From the NCBI RefSeq assembly GCF_015291625.1, contig NZ_CP030047.1, forward strand, positions 1,116,001 to 1,180,000: a stretch of 64,000 bases of DNA. The letters are read 5' to 3'. The position numbers and the translations under genes were made by a program. The DNA is from Bradyrhizobium sp. CCBAU 53421 (GTDB lineage Bacteria > Pseudomonadota > Alphaproteobacteria > Rhizobiales > Xanthobacteraceae). The notes below the pieces were generated by a model, which saw only the letters and a program-made list of their open reading frames with translations, was not told the DNA's origin and made no database searches. Below, piece by piece: positions 26,083 through 36,412 of this stretch; within the stretch, counting starts at the first letter, position 1; every line of letters starts with the position of its first letter.

Positions 26083-27822
26083 CTATTGCCAGGGATTGCC
26101 CGGTCCTGCGGCGCGCTGTCCGACGCTGCGAGGCGGACGCGGCGGCGGAGCGACCAGCGGGCGCTGCTGCGGCGCGCCGAAGCCGAAGAAGTCACGCAGC
26201 CAGGGCTGGGTCTGCGGCTGCTGCTGCGGTTGGGCCTGGGCCGGACGGAACACGCGCCGTGGCGGCTTCGGCGCGGTGATGATCGAGCCGTCAGGCGCGA
26301 TCGCCGTGGTCGAAGGCGGCGGATTGGCAGGGCCGCCCGTTGCCGGTGCGGCGGGCGTGGCCGCGGCAACCGGCACGTCGCCCTTGGCCTGCTCACGCCC
26401 GATCTCGCGGCGCGGCCAGGCGAAATCATCGGCGCGTCCGGCCGGCGGCGCCAGGGCCTCTCCCTTCACCAGCGTGCGTGCGGCGAGCGCGTCGACCGCG
26501 GCGGGCCGCGAGCCGGGGCCGCCGAGCAATTGATCGGTACCGACCGTTGAGGCGACCAGCGGCAGCACGGGGCCGGCCAGCGGCCGCGGCGCGGGCTTGC
26601 CGGGCTCGGTGCTGGTCTCCGGCGTTGCCGGTTCGCTCGGCAGCGCGATCGGGCCGGAGCGCACCGCCAGCAGCCGCGTCACCTCGCGCTCGACATAGTG
26701 CGCGAGCTTGCGCGCGCCGGCCTTGGTGAAGAACACGCCGTCATCGGAGCGCAGCTTGCGCGGCTGGCCTTCGAAGTCCGGGCCCTTCTGCATGAAGCGG
26801 CCGGCCTCGTCGACAAAGCCGTCCCAGACGTCAACATAGGTGATGCCGGCCTTGCCGGCGCCGTCGCGATAGAGCGCGTCGAGGAACAGCATGTCCGACG
26901 TGCCCTTCTGGCCGCGGATCGCGGGCAGGCCGACCCACAGCACCGGCACGCCCTTGCTCTTCAGCACGTTGATCAGTTCCTCGATCTTCTTGCCGTAGAG
27001 CTCGACCCAGCGGTCGTCGCGGAATTCGTAGAGGCCGTTGGGCGAGCGCGCGGTCTTTTCCGGCGCCGCCTGCGAGTCGGTGTCGGCGTCGTCGGCCGGC
27101 GGCTCGGCGTCGGCCGGCTTGTTGTCGGCCTTGGTATCGGTCTTGCCGTCAGCCTTGCCATCAGTCTTGGCGGCGGCATCGGGCTTGTCGCCCGGCTTTG
27201 CATCCGGCTTGCCGCGCGCGTCCTTCTTCTCGTCCTTCTTGTCGACCTTCTTCTCCACGACCGGTTCGCGGATCGCTGTTCGATCGTTGAGGCCGAGCAT
27301 CACGACGATGGCGTCGGGGTTCTCGGTGGCGAGAATGCCCTTGGCGGCCGCAGCCCAGTCCGCCGGGTCGCCCTTGGGCTGATAGCGGATCAGGCCGGAG
27401 ACCGTCTTGTGCTTGCGGATCACGCCCATGTCGGGCTGGTCGGAATAGGCATCTTCCAGACCATAGGCGAGCCAGTCGGCCATCGCGTCGCCGATCACGA
27501 GCACGTTGCGCTCGGCGGCAGCTTCGCGCTTGGCCGGCGGCGGCGCCCGCGAGAAATCCTCGCGCGGCCGCTGCGGCTGTGATTGCGGCTGCTGTTGCTG
27601 GAACGGCGCGAAAAAATCGCCGCCGAACCAGCCGCCGCCACCGCCGTGCTGCGGCGGCGCACGGCGCTGCGGTTGCGGCGGTCCGCCACCGAAGCCGGGG
27701 AAGCCGAAGAACTGCGCCGAGGCGGGCTGGGCGATGCCGATCAACAGCGCAAGCGCCACCGCCAGCGCGACCAGCGGACCGGCTTCGGTGAATATGCGCA
27801 GGAAGGACTTTGGCTCTCGCAT
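26083..27822 (-). CDS. DUF459/SGNH-fold exported protein lacking catalytic Ser and His
   Basis: 579 residues from ATG 27822 (TTG 27837 is an alternative). Signal-anchor LVALAVALALLIGIAQPASA, then a Gly/Gln/Pro-rich linker to about residue 100, then the SGNH-like domain to about 390 and a Pro/Ala-rich tail ending in GNPWQ. Block I reads VIGDAMADWL (A113 where the nucleophile Ser is expected); block III MLGLNDR is intact; block V reads DDGVFFTKAG (F364 where the His is expected). A Lys/Asp-rich low-complexity insert splits the domain after block III. Probably a periplasmic carbohydrate- or wall-related protein; hydrolysis looks unlikely. Confidence 0.85.
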   Translation of the reverse strand: MREPKSFLRIFTEAGPLVALAVALALLIGIAQPASAQFFGFPGFGGGPPQPQRRAPPQHGGGGGWFGGDFFAPFQQQQPQSQPQRPREDFSRAPPPAKREAAAERNVLVIGDAMADWLAYGLEDAYSDQPDMGVIRKHKTVSGLIRYQPKGDPADWAAAAKGILATENPDAIVVMLGLNDRTAIREPVVEKKVDKKDEKKDARGKPDAKPGDKPDAAAKTDGKADGKTDTKADNKPADAEPPADDADTDSQAAPEKTARSPNGLYEFRDDRWVELYGKKIEELINVLKSKGVPVLWVGLPAIRGQKGTSDMLFLDALYRDGAGKAGITYVDVWDGFVDEAGRFMQKGPDFEGQPRKLRSDDGVFFTKAGARKLAHYVEREVTRLLAVRSGPIALPSEPATPETSTEPGKPAPRPLAGPVLPLVASTVGTDQLLGGPGSRPAAVDALAARTLVKGEALAPPAGRADDFAWPRREIGREQAKGDVPVAAATPAAPATGGPANPPPSTTAIAPDGSIITAPKPPRRVFRPAQAQPQQQPQTQPWLRDFFGFGAPQQRPLVAPPPRPPRSVGQRAAGPGNPWQ

Positions 27823-27991
27823 CGCGTTCGGTCGCAAATGATCTGGAAGTACGTGAGCATACTAGCGGAATCGGGCCGCAAGCGGGCAGCTTTTCCACCA
27901 TAAATCGGGTGCCTCCGGCCGTCGTCAAGGCAAGCGGCAAATATCGGATTTCACGGTTAGTTTTGGGGGGGGGGCGGGCACCGCGAACCGG

Positions 27992-28079
27992 GTAGCCCGG
28001 ATGGAGCGGAGCGCAATCCGGGACCAGACCAACCGCACGGTGAGAACCCCGGATTTCGCTGCGCTCCATCCGGGCTACG
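27992..28079. repeat. Intergenic repeat family E, copy 1 (GTAGCCCGGATG arms), preceded by a G10 tract
   Basis: GTAGCCCGGATGGAGCG (27992-28008) pairs with CGCTCCATCCGGGCTAC (28062-28078). A homopolymer of ten G lies at 27965-27974 between this element and the DUF459 gene. A second copy is at 47713-47786. Confidence 0.88.
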
Positions 28080-28087
28080 GGGCAGCC

Positions 28088-29467
28088 CTACCGCCCGCGC
28101 AGCCGCTCGAGCACCTCTGATGTGGCAAAACCGTCGGCCGGTGCACCGATCGAGACCTGGAAGCCGCGCAGCGCCTCGCGGGTCTGGCCGCCGAACTGGC
28201 CGTCCGGCGTGCCCTTGTAGAAGCCGCGCTGGGCGAGCAGCTGCTGCAGTTCCAGCCGCTCGGCGCGCGACAGCACCCGCTCCTGGCGCGGCCAGGGCTG
28301 CACGAAGGGTTGGCCGCCGCGCAGGCGGTCGGCGAAATGGCCGATGGCGAGCGCATAGGCCTCGGCCGGGTTGTACTTCATGATCACCCGGAAATTTTGC
28401 AGCATCAGGAAGCCCGGTCCTTCGGCACCGGCGGGCGCCAGCAGATAGGCCTTGTCGGACGGCCGCGGGAACGGCTGGTTGTTGGGTCGCTTGACGCCGA
28501 GTTGCTCCCATTGCGACAGCGGCATCACCTTGGCGCGGTCGGCCAGCATGTAATTGAGGCCCTGCGGCAGCACCACCTCGTAGCCCCAGCTCGCGCCGGT
28601 CTGCCAGCCGTCCTTCTTCAGATTGTTGGCGGTGGACGCGATCAGGTCGCTCGGATCGTCGACGACGTCGCGGCGGCCGTCGCCATCGCCGTCGACGGCG
28701 TAGCGCTTGAACGCCGTCGGCATGAACTGGGTCGGGCCGAACGCGCCGGCCCAGGAGCCGCGCATCTGCTCGGGCCTGAGGTCGCCGCGGTTGAGAATCT
28801 CCAGCGCCGATAGGAATTCGTCCTTGAAATAGGCCTGGCGGCGGCCGATGCAGGCGAGCGTCGCGGTCGACTGCACCACGCTGCGATCGCCCATCTGCGT
28901 CGAGTAGTTCGACTCGATGCCCCAGATCGCCGCGATGATATAGCGGTCGACGCCATAGGCCTTCTCGGTCGCGTCGAACTGCGGCTTGTATTTCGCAAGG
29001 ATCTCGCGGCCCTTGGCGAGCCTGGTGTCGCTGACGAGGATGTCGAGATAGTCCCAGATCGCCTTGGTGAACTCCGGCTGCGAATCCAGCAGATCCATGA
29101 TGCGCAGGTCGGGCTGCAGGCCCGCAGTGAAGCGCTCGAAATTCTGCTGCGTGATGTTGCGTCGCGCGGCGTCCGGCCACATCGCGCCGACGCAGTTCGG
29201 GAAGTCGGACGCGGCCTGACGGATCGCGGCGGCGGTCATCAGCGGGTGGCCGGAGGCGCCGTCTTCGCCGCTCCAGGGCGGCGCCGCGCCGTCCTGTCCG
29301 GTCGCGGCCTGCGGCGGCGTCGCGGCGTTCGGGGAGAAGATGCTGTCGATCAAATTGGTCAGGCCGTTGCCGGCCGACTGCGCTTGCGTGCTGCCCGGCA
29401 GCAGCAGGGCCAGCGCGATCAGGCTCGCGCTGAAGAGCCTGGTCCTTGGTATTCCCATCGCGCGCAT
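28088..29467 (-). CDS. Lytic murein transglycosylase, MltB type, with peptidoglycan-binding domain
   Basis: 459 residues from ATG 29467 with a signal peptide ending STQAQS. The SLT_2/MltB domain carries the catalytic Glu in AAIWGIESNYSTQMGD, with GSWAGAFGPTQFMPTAFKRY and the ADGDGDGRRDV-like VDGDGDGRRDVVDD segment of the family. The C-terminal 60 residues (LELQQLLAQRGFYKGTPDGQ...ALRGFQ) form a PG_binding_1 domain. It cleaves peptidoglycan glycan strands to 1,6-anhydro products in the periplasm. It shares strand with the DUF459 gene, and the repeat lies between them. Confidence 0.92.
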   Translation of the reverse strand: MRAMGIPRTRLFSASLIALALLLPGSTQAQSAGNGLTNLIDSIFSPNAATPPQAATGQDGAAPPWSGEDGASGHPLMTAAAIRQAASDFPNCVGAMWPDAARRNITQQNFERFTAGLQPDLRIMDLLDSQPEFTKAIWDYLDILVSDTRLAKGREILAKYKPQFDATEKAYGVDRYIIAAIWGIESNYSTQMGDRSVVQSTATLACIGRRQAYFKDEFLSALEILNRGDLRPEQMRGSWAGAFGPTQFMPTAFKRYAVDGDGDGRRDVVDDPSDLIASTANNLKKDGWQTGASWGYEVVLPQGLNYMLADRAKVMPLSQWEQLGVKRPNNQPFPRPSDKAYLLAPAGAEGPGFLMLQNFRVIMKYNPAEAYALAIGHFADRLRGGQPFVQPWPRQERVLSRAERLELQQLLAQRGFYKGTPDGQFGGQTREALRGFQVSIGAPADGFATSEVLERLRGR

Positions 29468-29600
29468 GTGTCGTGTGCCTGTCAAAATCGTGCCGCCTCA
29501 GAAGGCCCCGTCACGGTTTCCAATAGCTTAACAAAGGGCAGCATTTGGGGCGTGGCGAAATCACGCGACGGTTTTGGCCGGGACAAATTGTCCGGCGTCG

Positions 29601-30020
29601 TCAACCCGCTTTTGCCTGATCCCGGAGGTCGGCCAGAACAGCCTCGGCGTTCTCGAAACAGTCGCCGCCCGGTGGCGTGGCCTCGATCCGGGCGATCACG
29701 GCCTCAAGGCCGGCCTGGGTTTCGGACAACCGGCGCTGCAGGGCTGCGACCTCGACCACCTTGGTCTTGAGTGCGGCCACCAGCGTGTCCTTGCTCCAAT
29801 CTCCCTTGCCGTGCGGCGGCAGCAGGTTCCGGATCTCGTCGAGCGTAAATCCGGCCTGCTGGGCCATCACGATGATCTCGAGGACCTGCCTGGTGCCGCG
29901 CGAATACTGCCGATAGCCGTTCAAGCCGCGATCGATCGACCCGATCAGGCCCTCCCGCTCATAGAAGCGGATGCGCGACGGCGACAAACCGGACTCCCGA
30001 GCCAGTTCCCCGATCTTCAC
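29601..30020 (-). CDS. MerR family transcriptional regulator
   Basis: 139 residues. The winged helix-turn-helix begins MKIGELARESGLSPSRIRFY and continues YEREGLI and NGYRQYSRG; a dimerisation helix follows from about residue 75. Only one Cys is present (GGDCFENAE), so the metal-binding pattern of MerR/CueR/ZntR is absent; a small-molecule or redox signal is more likely. It diverges from an Old Yellow Enzyme gene, with a clear MerR operator between them. Confidence 0.9.
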   Translation of the reverse strand: MKIGELARESGLSPSRIRFYEREGLIGSIDRGLNGYRQYSRGTRQVLEIIVMAQQAGFTLDEIRNLLPPHGKGDWSKDTLVAALKTKVVEVAALQRRLSETQAGLEAVIARIEATPPGGDCFENAEAVLADLRDQAKAG

Positions 30021-30041
30021 GGCGGCGTTCCGTTAGCTGCT

Positions 30042-30072
30042 TGACCTTAAAGTTTACTTTAAGGTTAGGGTG
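30042..30072 (+). promoter_or_regulatory. MerR-type operator/promoter for the OYE gene
   Basis: Perfect inverted repeat CCTTAAAG (30046-30053), spacer TTTA, CTTTAAGG (30058-30065). It lies between -35 TTGACC (30042-30047) and a weak -10 TAGGGT (30067-30072), giving a 19-bp spacer, the overlong spacing that MerR activators correct by distorting DNA. Confidence 0.85.
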
Positions 30073-30111
30073 CACCCAGATCAACAAGGAACTTGATAAG
30101 GAACCTGGCCG

Positions 30112-31413
30112 ATGTCGCCGTTCGATTCCCTCACTTTACCCAACGGGACCACCGTTCCCAACCGCATCGCCAAGGCGGCGATGGAGGAGAACATGGCCGA
30201 TGCCGCGCATTTCCCCTCGCCCGAGCTGCTGCGCCTCTATCAGGCCTGGGCCGACGGCGGCGCCGGCCTCATCATCACCGGCAACGTCATGATCGATCGC
30301 CGCGCCATGACCGGTCCGGGTGGCGTCGTGCTGGAGGACGGCACCGAGCTTGAAGCGTTTCGAAACTGGGCGCGGATCGGCCGGGCCAAGGGTGCGCAAA
30401 TCTGGATGCAGCTCAATCATCCGGGCCGCCAGATGATGAAGAATCTCGGCCAGCAAACCCTGGCGCCATCGGCGGTGCCGCTCGATCTCGGCAAGCATTC
30501 GAACCTGTTTGCGATGCCTAGGGTGATGACGGAACAGGATATCAGCGAGGTGGTCGTGCGCTTCGCCAGCGCGGCGCGGCTCGCCGAACGGGCCGGCTTC
30601 TCCGGCGTCCAGATCCATGCGGCACACGGCTATCTGCTCAGCCAGTTCCTGTCGCCCCTGACCAACCGGCGCACCGACCGTTGGGGCGGCTCGCTGCAAA
30701 ACCGCGCGCGTCTGTTGATCGAAACCGTCAAGGCGGTGCGCGCCGCGGCGTCGCCCGGCTTCTCGGTTGCGGTCAAACTGAATTCGGCGGATTTCCAGCG
30801 CGGCGGCTTCGATGCGGCCGATGCGAAGACGGTCGTCGAGATGCTGAACGACATGCTGGTCGATCTGGTCGAACTGTCGGGCGGCAGCTACGAGGCGCCG
30901 GCGATGCAAGGCGAGGCACGCGACGGCCGCACGCTGGCGCGCGAGGCCTATTTCCTCGACTTCGCGCGCGACATCGCCGCGGTCGCACGGATGCCGGTCA
31001 TGGTCACCGGCGGCATTCGCCGCATCGGCGTTGTGCAACAGGTGCTCGACAGCGGCGTCGCCATCGCCGGCATCGCCACCGCGCTTGCGATCAGGCCGGA
31101 TTTGCCGAACGCGTGGCGCCGGGCTGAGGATCTGCGGCCAGAAGTCGCGCCCATCAGCTGGAAGAGCAAGCCGATGGCCTCGCTTGCCGCGATGGCCGTC
31201 GTGAAATTCCAGCTCCGGCGGTTGAGCCGGGGCCGCTCGGCCAACCCGAACGTTTCGCCGCTGAAGGCGTTGGTTCTCGCCCAGCTGCGGACGGCGGTGC
31301 TGACCCGCAAGTATCGCCGCTGGATCGCGTCATCTGCTGCCGCGACCGCTGCATCCGGCGGCGCGCCGGCTCCGTCGCGCGCGAATTCGCGGGCGGTCGG
31401 GATGCCGCGGTAG
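30112..31413 (+). CDS. NADH:flavin oxidoreductase, Old Yellow Enzyme family
   Basis: 433 residues, longer than a minimal OYE. FMN-barrel landmarks: NRIAKAAMEENM, MQLNHPGRQ, GVQIHAAHGYLLSQFLSPLTNRR in outline, DRWGGSLQNRARL, and VTGGIRRIGVV. It should reduce activated alkenes such as enals, enones or quinones with NAD(P)H. The C-terminal 90 residues after the barrel are basic and Ala/Arg-rich. Control by the divergent MerR regulator suggests induction by an electrophile (inference). Confidence 0.9.
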   Translation: MSPFDSLTLPNGTTVPNRIAKAAMEENMADAAHFPSPELLRLYQAWADGGAGLIITGNVMIDRRAMTGPGGVVLEDGTELEAFRNWARIGRAKGAQIWMQLNHPGRQMMKNLGQQTLAPSAVPLDLGKHSNLFAMPRVMTEQDISEVVVRFASAARLAERAGFSGVQIHAAHGYLLSQFLSPLTNRRTDRWGGSLQNRARLLIETVKAVRAAASPGFSVAVKLNSADFQRGGFDAADAKTVVEMLNDMLVDLVELSGGSYEAPAMQGEARDGRTLAREAYFLDFARDIAAVARMPVMVTGGIRRIGVVQQVLDSGVAIAGIATALAIRPDLPNAWRRAEDLRPEVAPISWKSKPMASLAAMAVVKFQLRRLSRGRSANPNVSPLKALVLAQLRTAVLTRKYRRWIASSAAATAASGGAPAPSRANSRAVGMPR

Positions 31414-31576
31414 TCCGAACGCTTGGGTCGACGACGGTTAGGTGGAAGATACTTGGGTGGAAGAGGGCGGATGGCTGCGCATCACACATCCGCCTTTGTT
31501 CTCGGCTGCAAAACGGTTACCAAGAAGAGATTAAATCTCGCACGTTCCCACCCGTTGCAAGGCTTCCGATAATCCC

Positions 31577-32452
31577 ATGAAGATCCGCAAAGCCGTATTT
31601 CCCGTCGCCGGTCTCGGCACCCGCGTGCTGCCCGCCACCAAGGCAATGCCGAAGGAGATGCTGACGATCGTCGACAAGCCCCTGATCCAGTACGTGGTCG
31701 ATGAAGCCCGCGAAGCCGGCATCGAGCACTTCGTGTTCGTCACCGGCCGCAACAAGGGTGTCATCGAGGATCACTTCGACCGCATGTTCGAGCTCGACAC
31801 CACGCTCGCGCAGCGCGGCAAGAAGACCGAGCAGGAGATCCTCGCGCAGAACCAGCCGGAAGCCGGCGCGATGAGCTTCACCCGGCAGCAATCGCCGCTC
31901 GGTCTCGGCCACGCAGTGTGGTGCGCGCGCGACATCGTCGGCAACGAGCCGTTCGCGGTGGTGCTGCCCGACGAGCTGGTGCTGAACACGCCGGGCTGCC
32001 TGAAGCAGATGATCGACGCCGCCAACAAGCTCGGCGAGAAGTCGAACGTGATCGCGGTCGAGGCCGTGCCCGACGAGCTCACCCATCAATACGGCATCTG
32101 CAGCGTCGGCAAACGCACCGGCAACATCTTCGAGGTCGACCGCATGGTCGAGAAGCCGCCGCAGGGCACCGCGCCGTCCAACCTGTCGATCACCGGCCGC
32201 TACATCCTGCAGCCGGAGATCTTCGACATCCTGGCCACCCAGGAGCGCGGCGCCGGCGGCGAGATCCAGCTCACCGACGCCATGATCGGCCTTGCGAAAA
32301 CGCAGAAGTTCTACGGCGTCGAGTTCGAGGGCGAGCGCCACGATTGCGGCTCCAAGCCCGGCTTCCTCCGCGCCAACATCGCCTTCGGCCTCAAGCGCCC
32401 CGAACTGCGCGACGGATTGATTGCCGAGATGAAGAAGTATCTGGGGCAGTAG
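31577..32452 (+). CDS. galU: UTP-glucose-1-phosphate uridylyltransferase
   Basis: 291 residues, standard GalU length. KAVFPVAGLGTRVLPATKAM is the nucleotidyltransferase signature with the catalytic Lys in ATKAMPKEML; VEKPPQGTAPSNLSITGRYI is the sugar-nucleotide loop. It makes UDP-glucose for exopolysaccharide, LPS and cyclic glucans. It appears monocistronic; two repeat elements fill the 300 bases downstream. Confidence 0.95.
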   Translation: MKIRKAVFPVAGLGTRVLPATKAMPKEMLTIVDKPLIQYVVDEAREAGIEHFVFVTGRNKGVIEDHFDRMFELDTTLAQRGKKTEQEILAQNQPEAGAMSFTRQQSPLGLGHAVWCARDIVGNEPFAVVLPDELVLNTPGCLKQMIDAANKLGEKSNVIAVEAVPDELTHQYGICSVGKRTGNIFEVDRMVEKPPQGTAPSNLSITGRYILQPEIFDILATQERGAGGEIQLTDAMIGLAKTQKFYGVEFEGERHDCGSKPGFLRANIAFGLKRPELRDGLIAEMKKYLGQ

Positions 32453-32468
32453 GTCGCTGCCTCATCTT

Positions 32469-32530
32469 GTCATTCGCCGCGAGAATGCGGACGTGTGATT
32501 CACGGGTCCTGGCTTTCGCCAGGACGATAA
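32469..32530. repeat. Short intergenic repeat relic
   Basis: TGTCATTCGCCGCGAGAATGCG followed by GGGTCCTGG/CCAGGAC hairpin. It resembles one arm of the TGTCATT-type elements and looks incomplete. It lies just downstream of galU. Confidence 0.45.
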
Positions 32531-32558
32531 TTGGAAGATCGCGCGCTCAACTTTATCC

Positions 32559-32665
32559 CCCGTCATCCTGAGGAGGCCGCAACGCGGCCGTCTCGAAGGA
32601 TCGACGGCCCGACTGTGGCCGTGCATCCTTCGAGGCTCGCTTCGCTCGCACCTCAGGATGACGGG
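32559..32665. repeat. Intergenic palindromic repeat H (CCCGTCATCCTGAGG arms)
   Basis: CCCGTCATCCTGAGG (32559-32573) pairs perfectly with CCTCAGGATGACGGG (32651-32665); inner sequence CTCGAAGGATCGACGG pairs partly with CCGTGCATCCTTCGAG. It lies between galU and the 3' end of oxyR. Confidence 0.88.
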
Positions 32666-32752
32666 TCAAGTAGCTTTCGCTAGGACGACGGTGAGTGTGG
32701 CGCGCTTGGTACACCAAACACGGACGACATCGTCTCCGCTCCACGGCCGCGA

Positions 32753-33709
32753 TCACGCCACCTTCCGTCGCCCCGCGCGTTTCGCTGGCTCCTTGCCGCC
32801 ATCCTGCTTCGGCGCGCGCAGTTCCCGGGCGGCGAGGCTCACCACTTCGGCGATCTGCTGGAGCTGCGAGGCGAGCGGAGAGGTCTTGCGCCAGACCATG
32901 CCGATGGTGCGCGAGGGCTGCGGGTGCTTGAAGCGCGAGACGGTGACCGGCGCCGAGCGCGTCTCCACCGTCACCGCCATCTCGGGGATCAGGGTGACGC
33001 CGATGCCGGCGCCGACCATCTGCACCAGCGTCGACAGCGAGCTCGCATCCAGCACCTCGCGCGGCGGCGAGGACTGCATGTTGCAGAACGACAGCGCCTG
33101 GTCGCGGAAGCAGTGGCCCTCCTCGAGCAGCAGCAGCCGCATCTCGCGCAGCATCTCGGCGCTCGGCACCGGCGTCTTGGCATCCTCGCCCGGCCGCACC
33201 AGCAGGAAGTTCTCCGAGAACAACGCGACCTCGGTCAGCGACGGTTCCGACACCGGCAGCGCCACGATCGCGGTGTCGAGCCGGCCTTCGGCGACTTCCT
33301 TGATCAGCTTCGGCGTCAGCGTCTCGCGGACATGGATGTCGAGCTCGGGATGCAGCCGCGCCAGCGTCTCGATCACCCTCGGCAGCAGATATGGCGCAAT
33401 AGTCGGGATCATCCCGACGCGCAGACGGCCGGCGAGCTTGTCGCGCGAGGCGCGGGCGAAGTCGCCGAGCTCGTCGACCGAGCGCAGGATGTCGCGCACG
33501 CGGTGCAGCAGGTCCTCGCCGAACGCCGTCAGGGTAACCTGCCGGGCATTGCGTTCGATCAGCACGCCGCCGACGGCGCGTTCCAGCTCGCGGATCTGCA
33601 TCGACAGCGCCGGCTGCGACACCGCGCAGGCATCCGCGGCACGCCCGAAATGCCCGTGCTGGGCCAGCGCATCGAAATACCTCAGTTGCCGGAGTGTGAC
33701 ATTTATCAT
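32753..33709 (-). CDS. oxyR: Hydrogen-peroxide sensing LysR regulator OxyR
   Basis: 318 residues. The N-terminal helix-turn-helix reads HFGRAADACAVSQPALSMQI. The redox pair is present as C200 and C209 in EEGHCFRDQALSFCNM, the same nine-residue spacing as C199/C208 of E. coli OxyR, so this is a peroxide sensor rather than a generic LysR protein. A basic tail (RAGRRKVA) ends it. It diverges from katG across 118 bases, the expected target promoter. Confidence 0.94.
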   Translation of the reverse strand: MINVTLRQLRYFDALAQHGHFGRAADACAVSQPALSMQIRELERAVGGVLIERNARQVTLTAFGEDLLHRVRDILRSVDELGDFARASRDKLAGRLRVGMIPTIAPYLLPRVIETLARLHPELDIHVRETLTPKLIKEVAEGRLDTAIVALPVSEPSLTEVALFSENFLLVRPGEDAKTPVPSAEMLREMRLLLLEEGHCFRDQALSFCNMQSSPPREVLDASSLSTLVQMVGAGIGVTLIPEMAVTVETRSAPVTVSRFKHPQPSRTIGMVWRKTSPLASQLQQIAEVVSLAARELRAPKQDGGKEPAKRAGRRKVA

Positions 33710-35993
<2,284 letters not shown>

Positions 35994-36016
35994 GCGGCCG
36001 GCAACGGCAATCCGGG

Positions 36017-36049
36017 ACAGGGCGGCGCTCCGGCGCCGCCCTGTTTCAT
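36017..36049 (+). terminator. Rho-independent terminator after katG
   Basis: ACAGGGCGGCGC (36017-36028), loop TCCG, GCGCCGCCCTGT (36033-36044), then TTCAT. A perfect 12-bp GC-rich stem with a short T-rich tail, 24 bases after the katG stop. Confidence 0.9.
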
Positions 36050-36093
36050 TTCGGGCCCGCAATTGGAAGAGATAAGGCTTTCCGCAGCTTTGC

Positions 36094-36294
36094 TCAGTCG
36101 TGCAGCTTCATGTCCCGGATCATCTCCTCGAACTCCGCCTGCGTCGGAACAGCCGCTCGCGATTGCACCGCGCTGCTCGTCGCGATCGGAGCGTCGCACT
36201 GAGAGGCCCCGCGGGAAGGTTCGAAGATTGCGGTCAGGCTCGCCCAGCACACCAGAAGAGCCACGATCCAGTCCAGTACATTGGATGCCGTCAT
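36094..36294 (-). CDS. Small membrane-associated hypothetical protein
   Basis: 66 residues starting MTASNVLDWIVALLVCWASLTAIF, a single hydrophobic segment, followed by a short hydrophilic domain ending EEMIRDMKLHD. It may be an exported or anchored micro-protein. I do not recognise it. It is convergent with katG and alone on its strand before the aldo/keto reductase gene, which lies upstream on the same strand. Confidence 0.5.
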   Translation of the reverse strand: MTASNVLDWIVALLVCWASLTAIFEPSRGASQCDAPIATSSAVQSRAAVPTQAEFEEMIRDMKLHD

Positions 36295-36412
36295 TGCAGC
36301 ACCGGTATCAGCATTTCCATGCGCTGATGGTGCAGTCGGCGCGACGCGTGCGCAATTCGGAAGCTACGAAACGTGACTTCGGCAAACCGAGCGGAGTGCC
36401 GAAGCCTGGACG

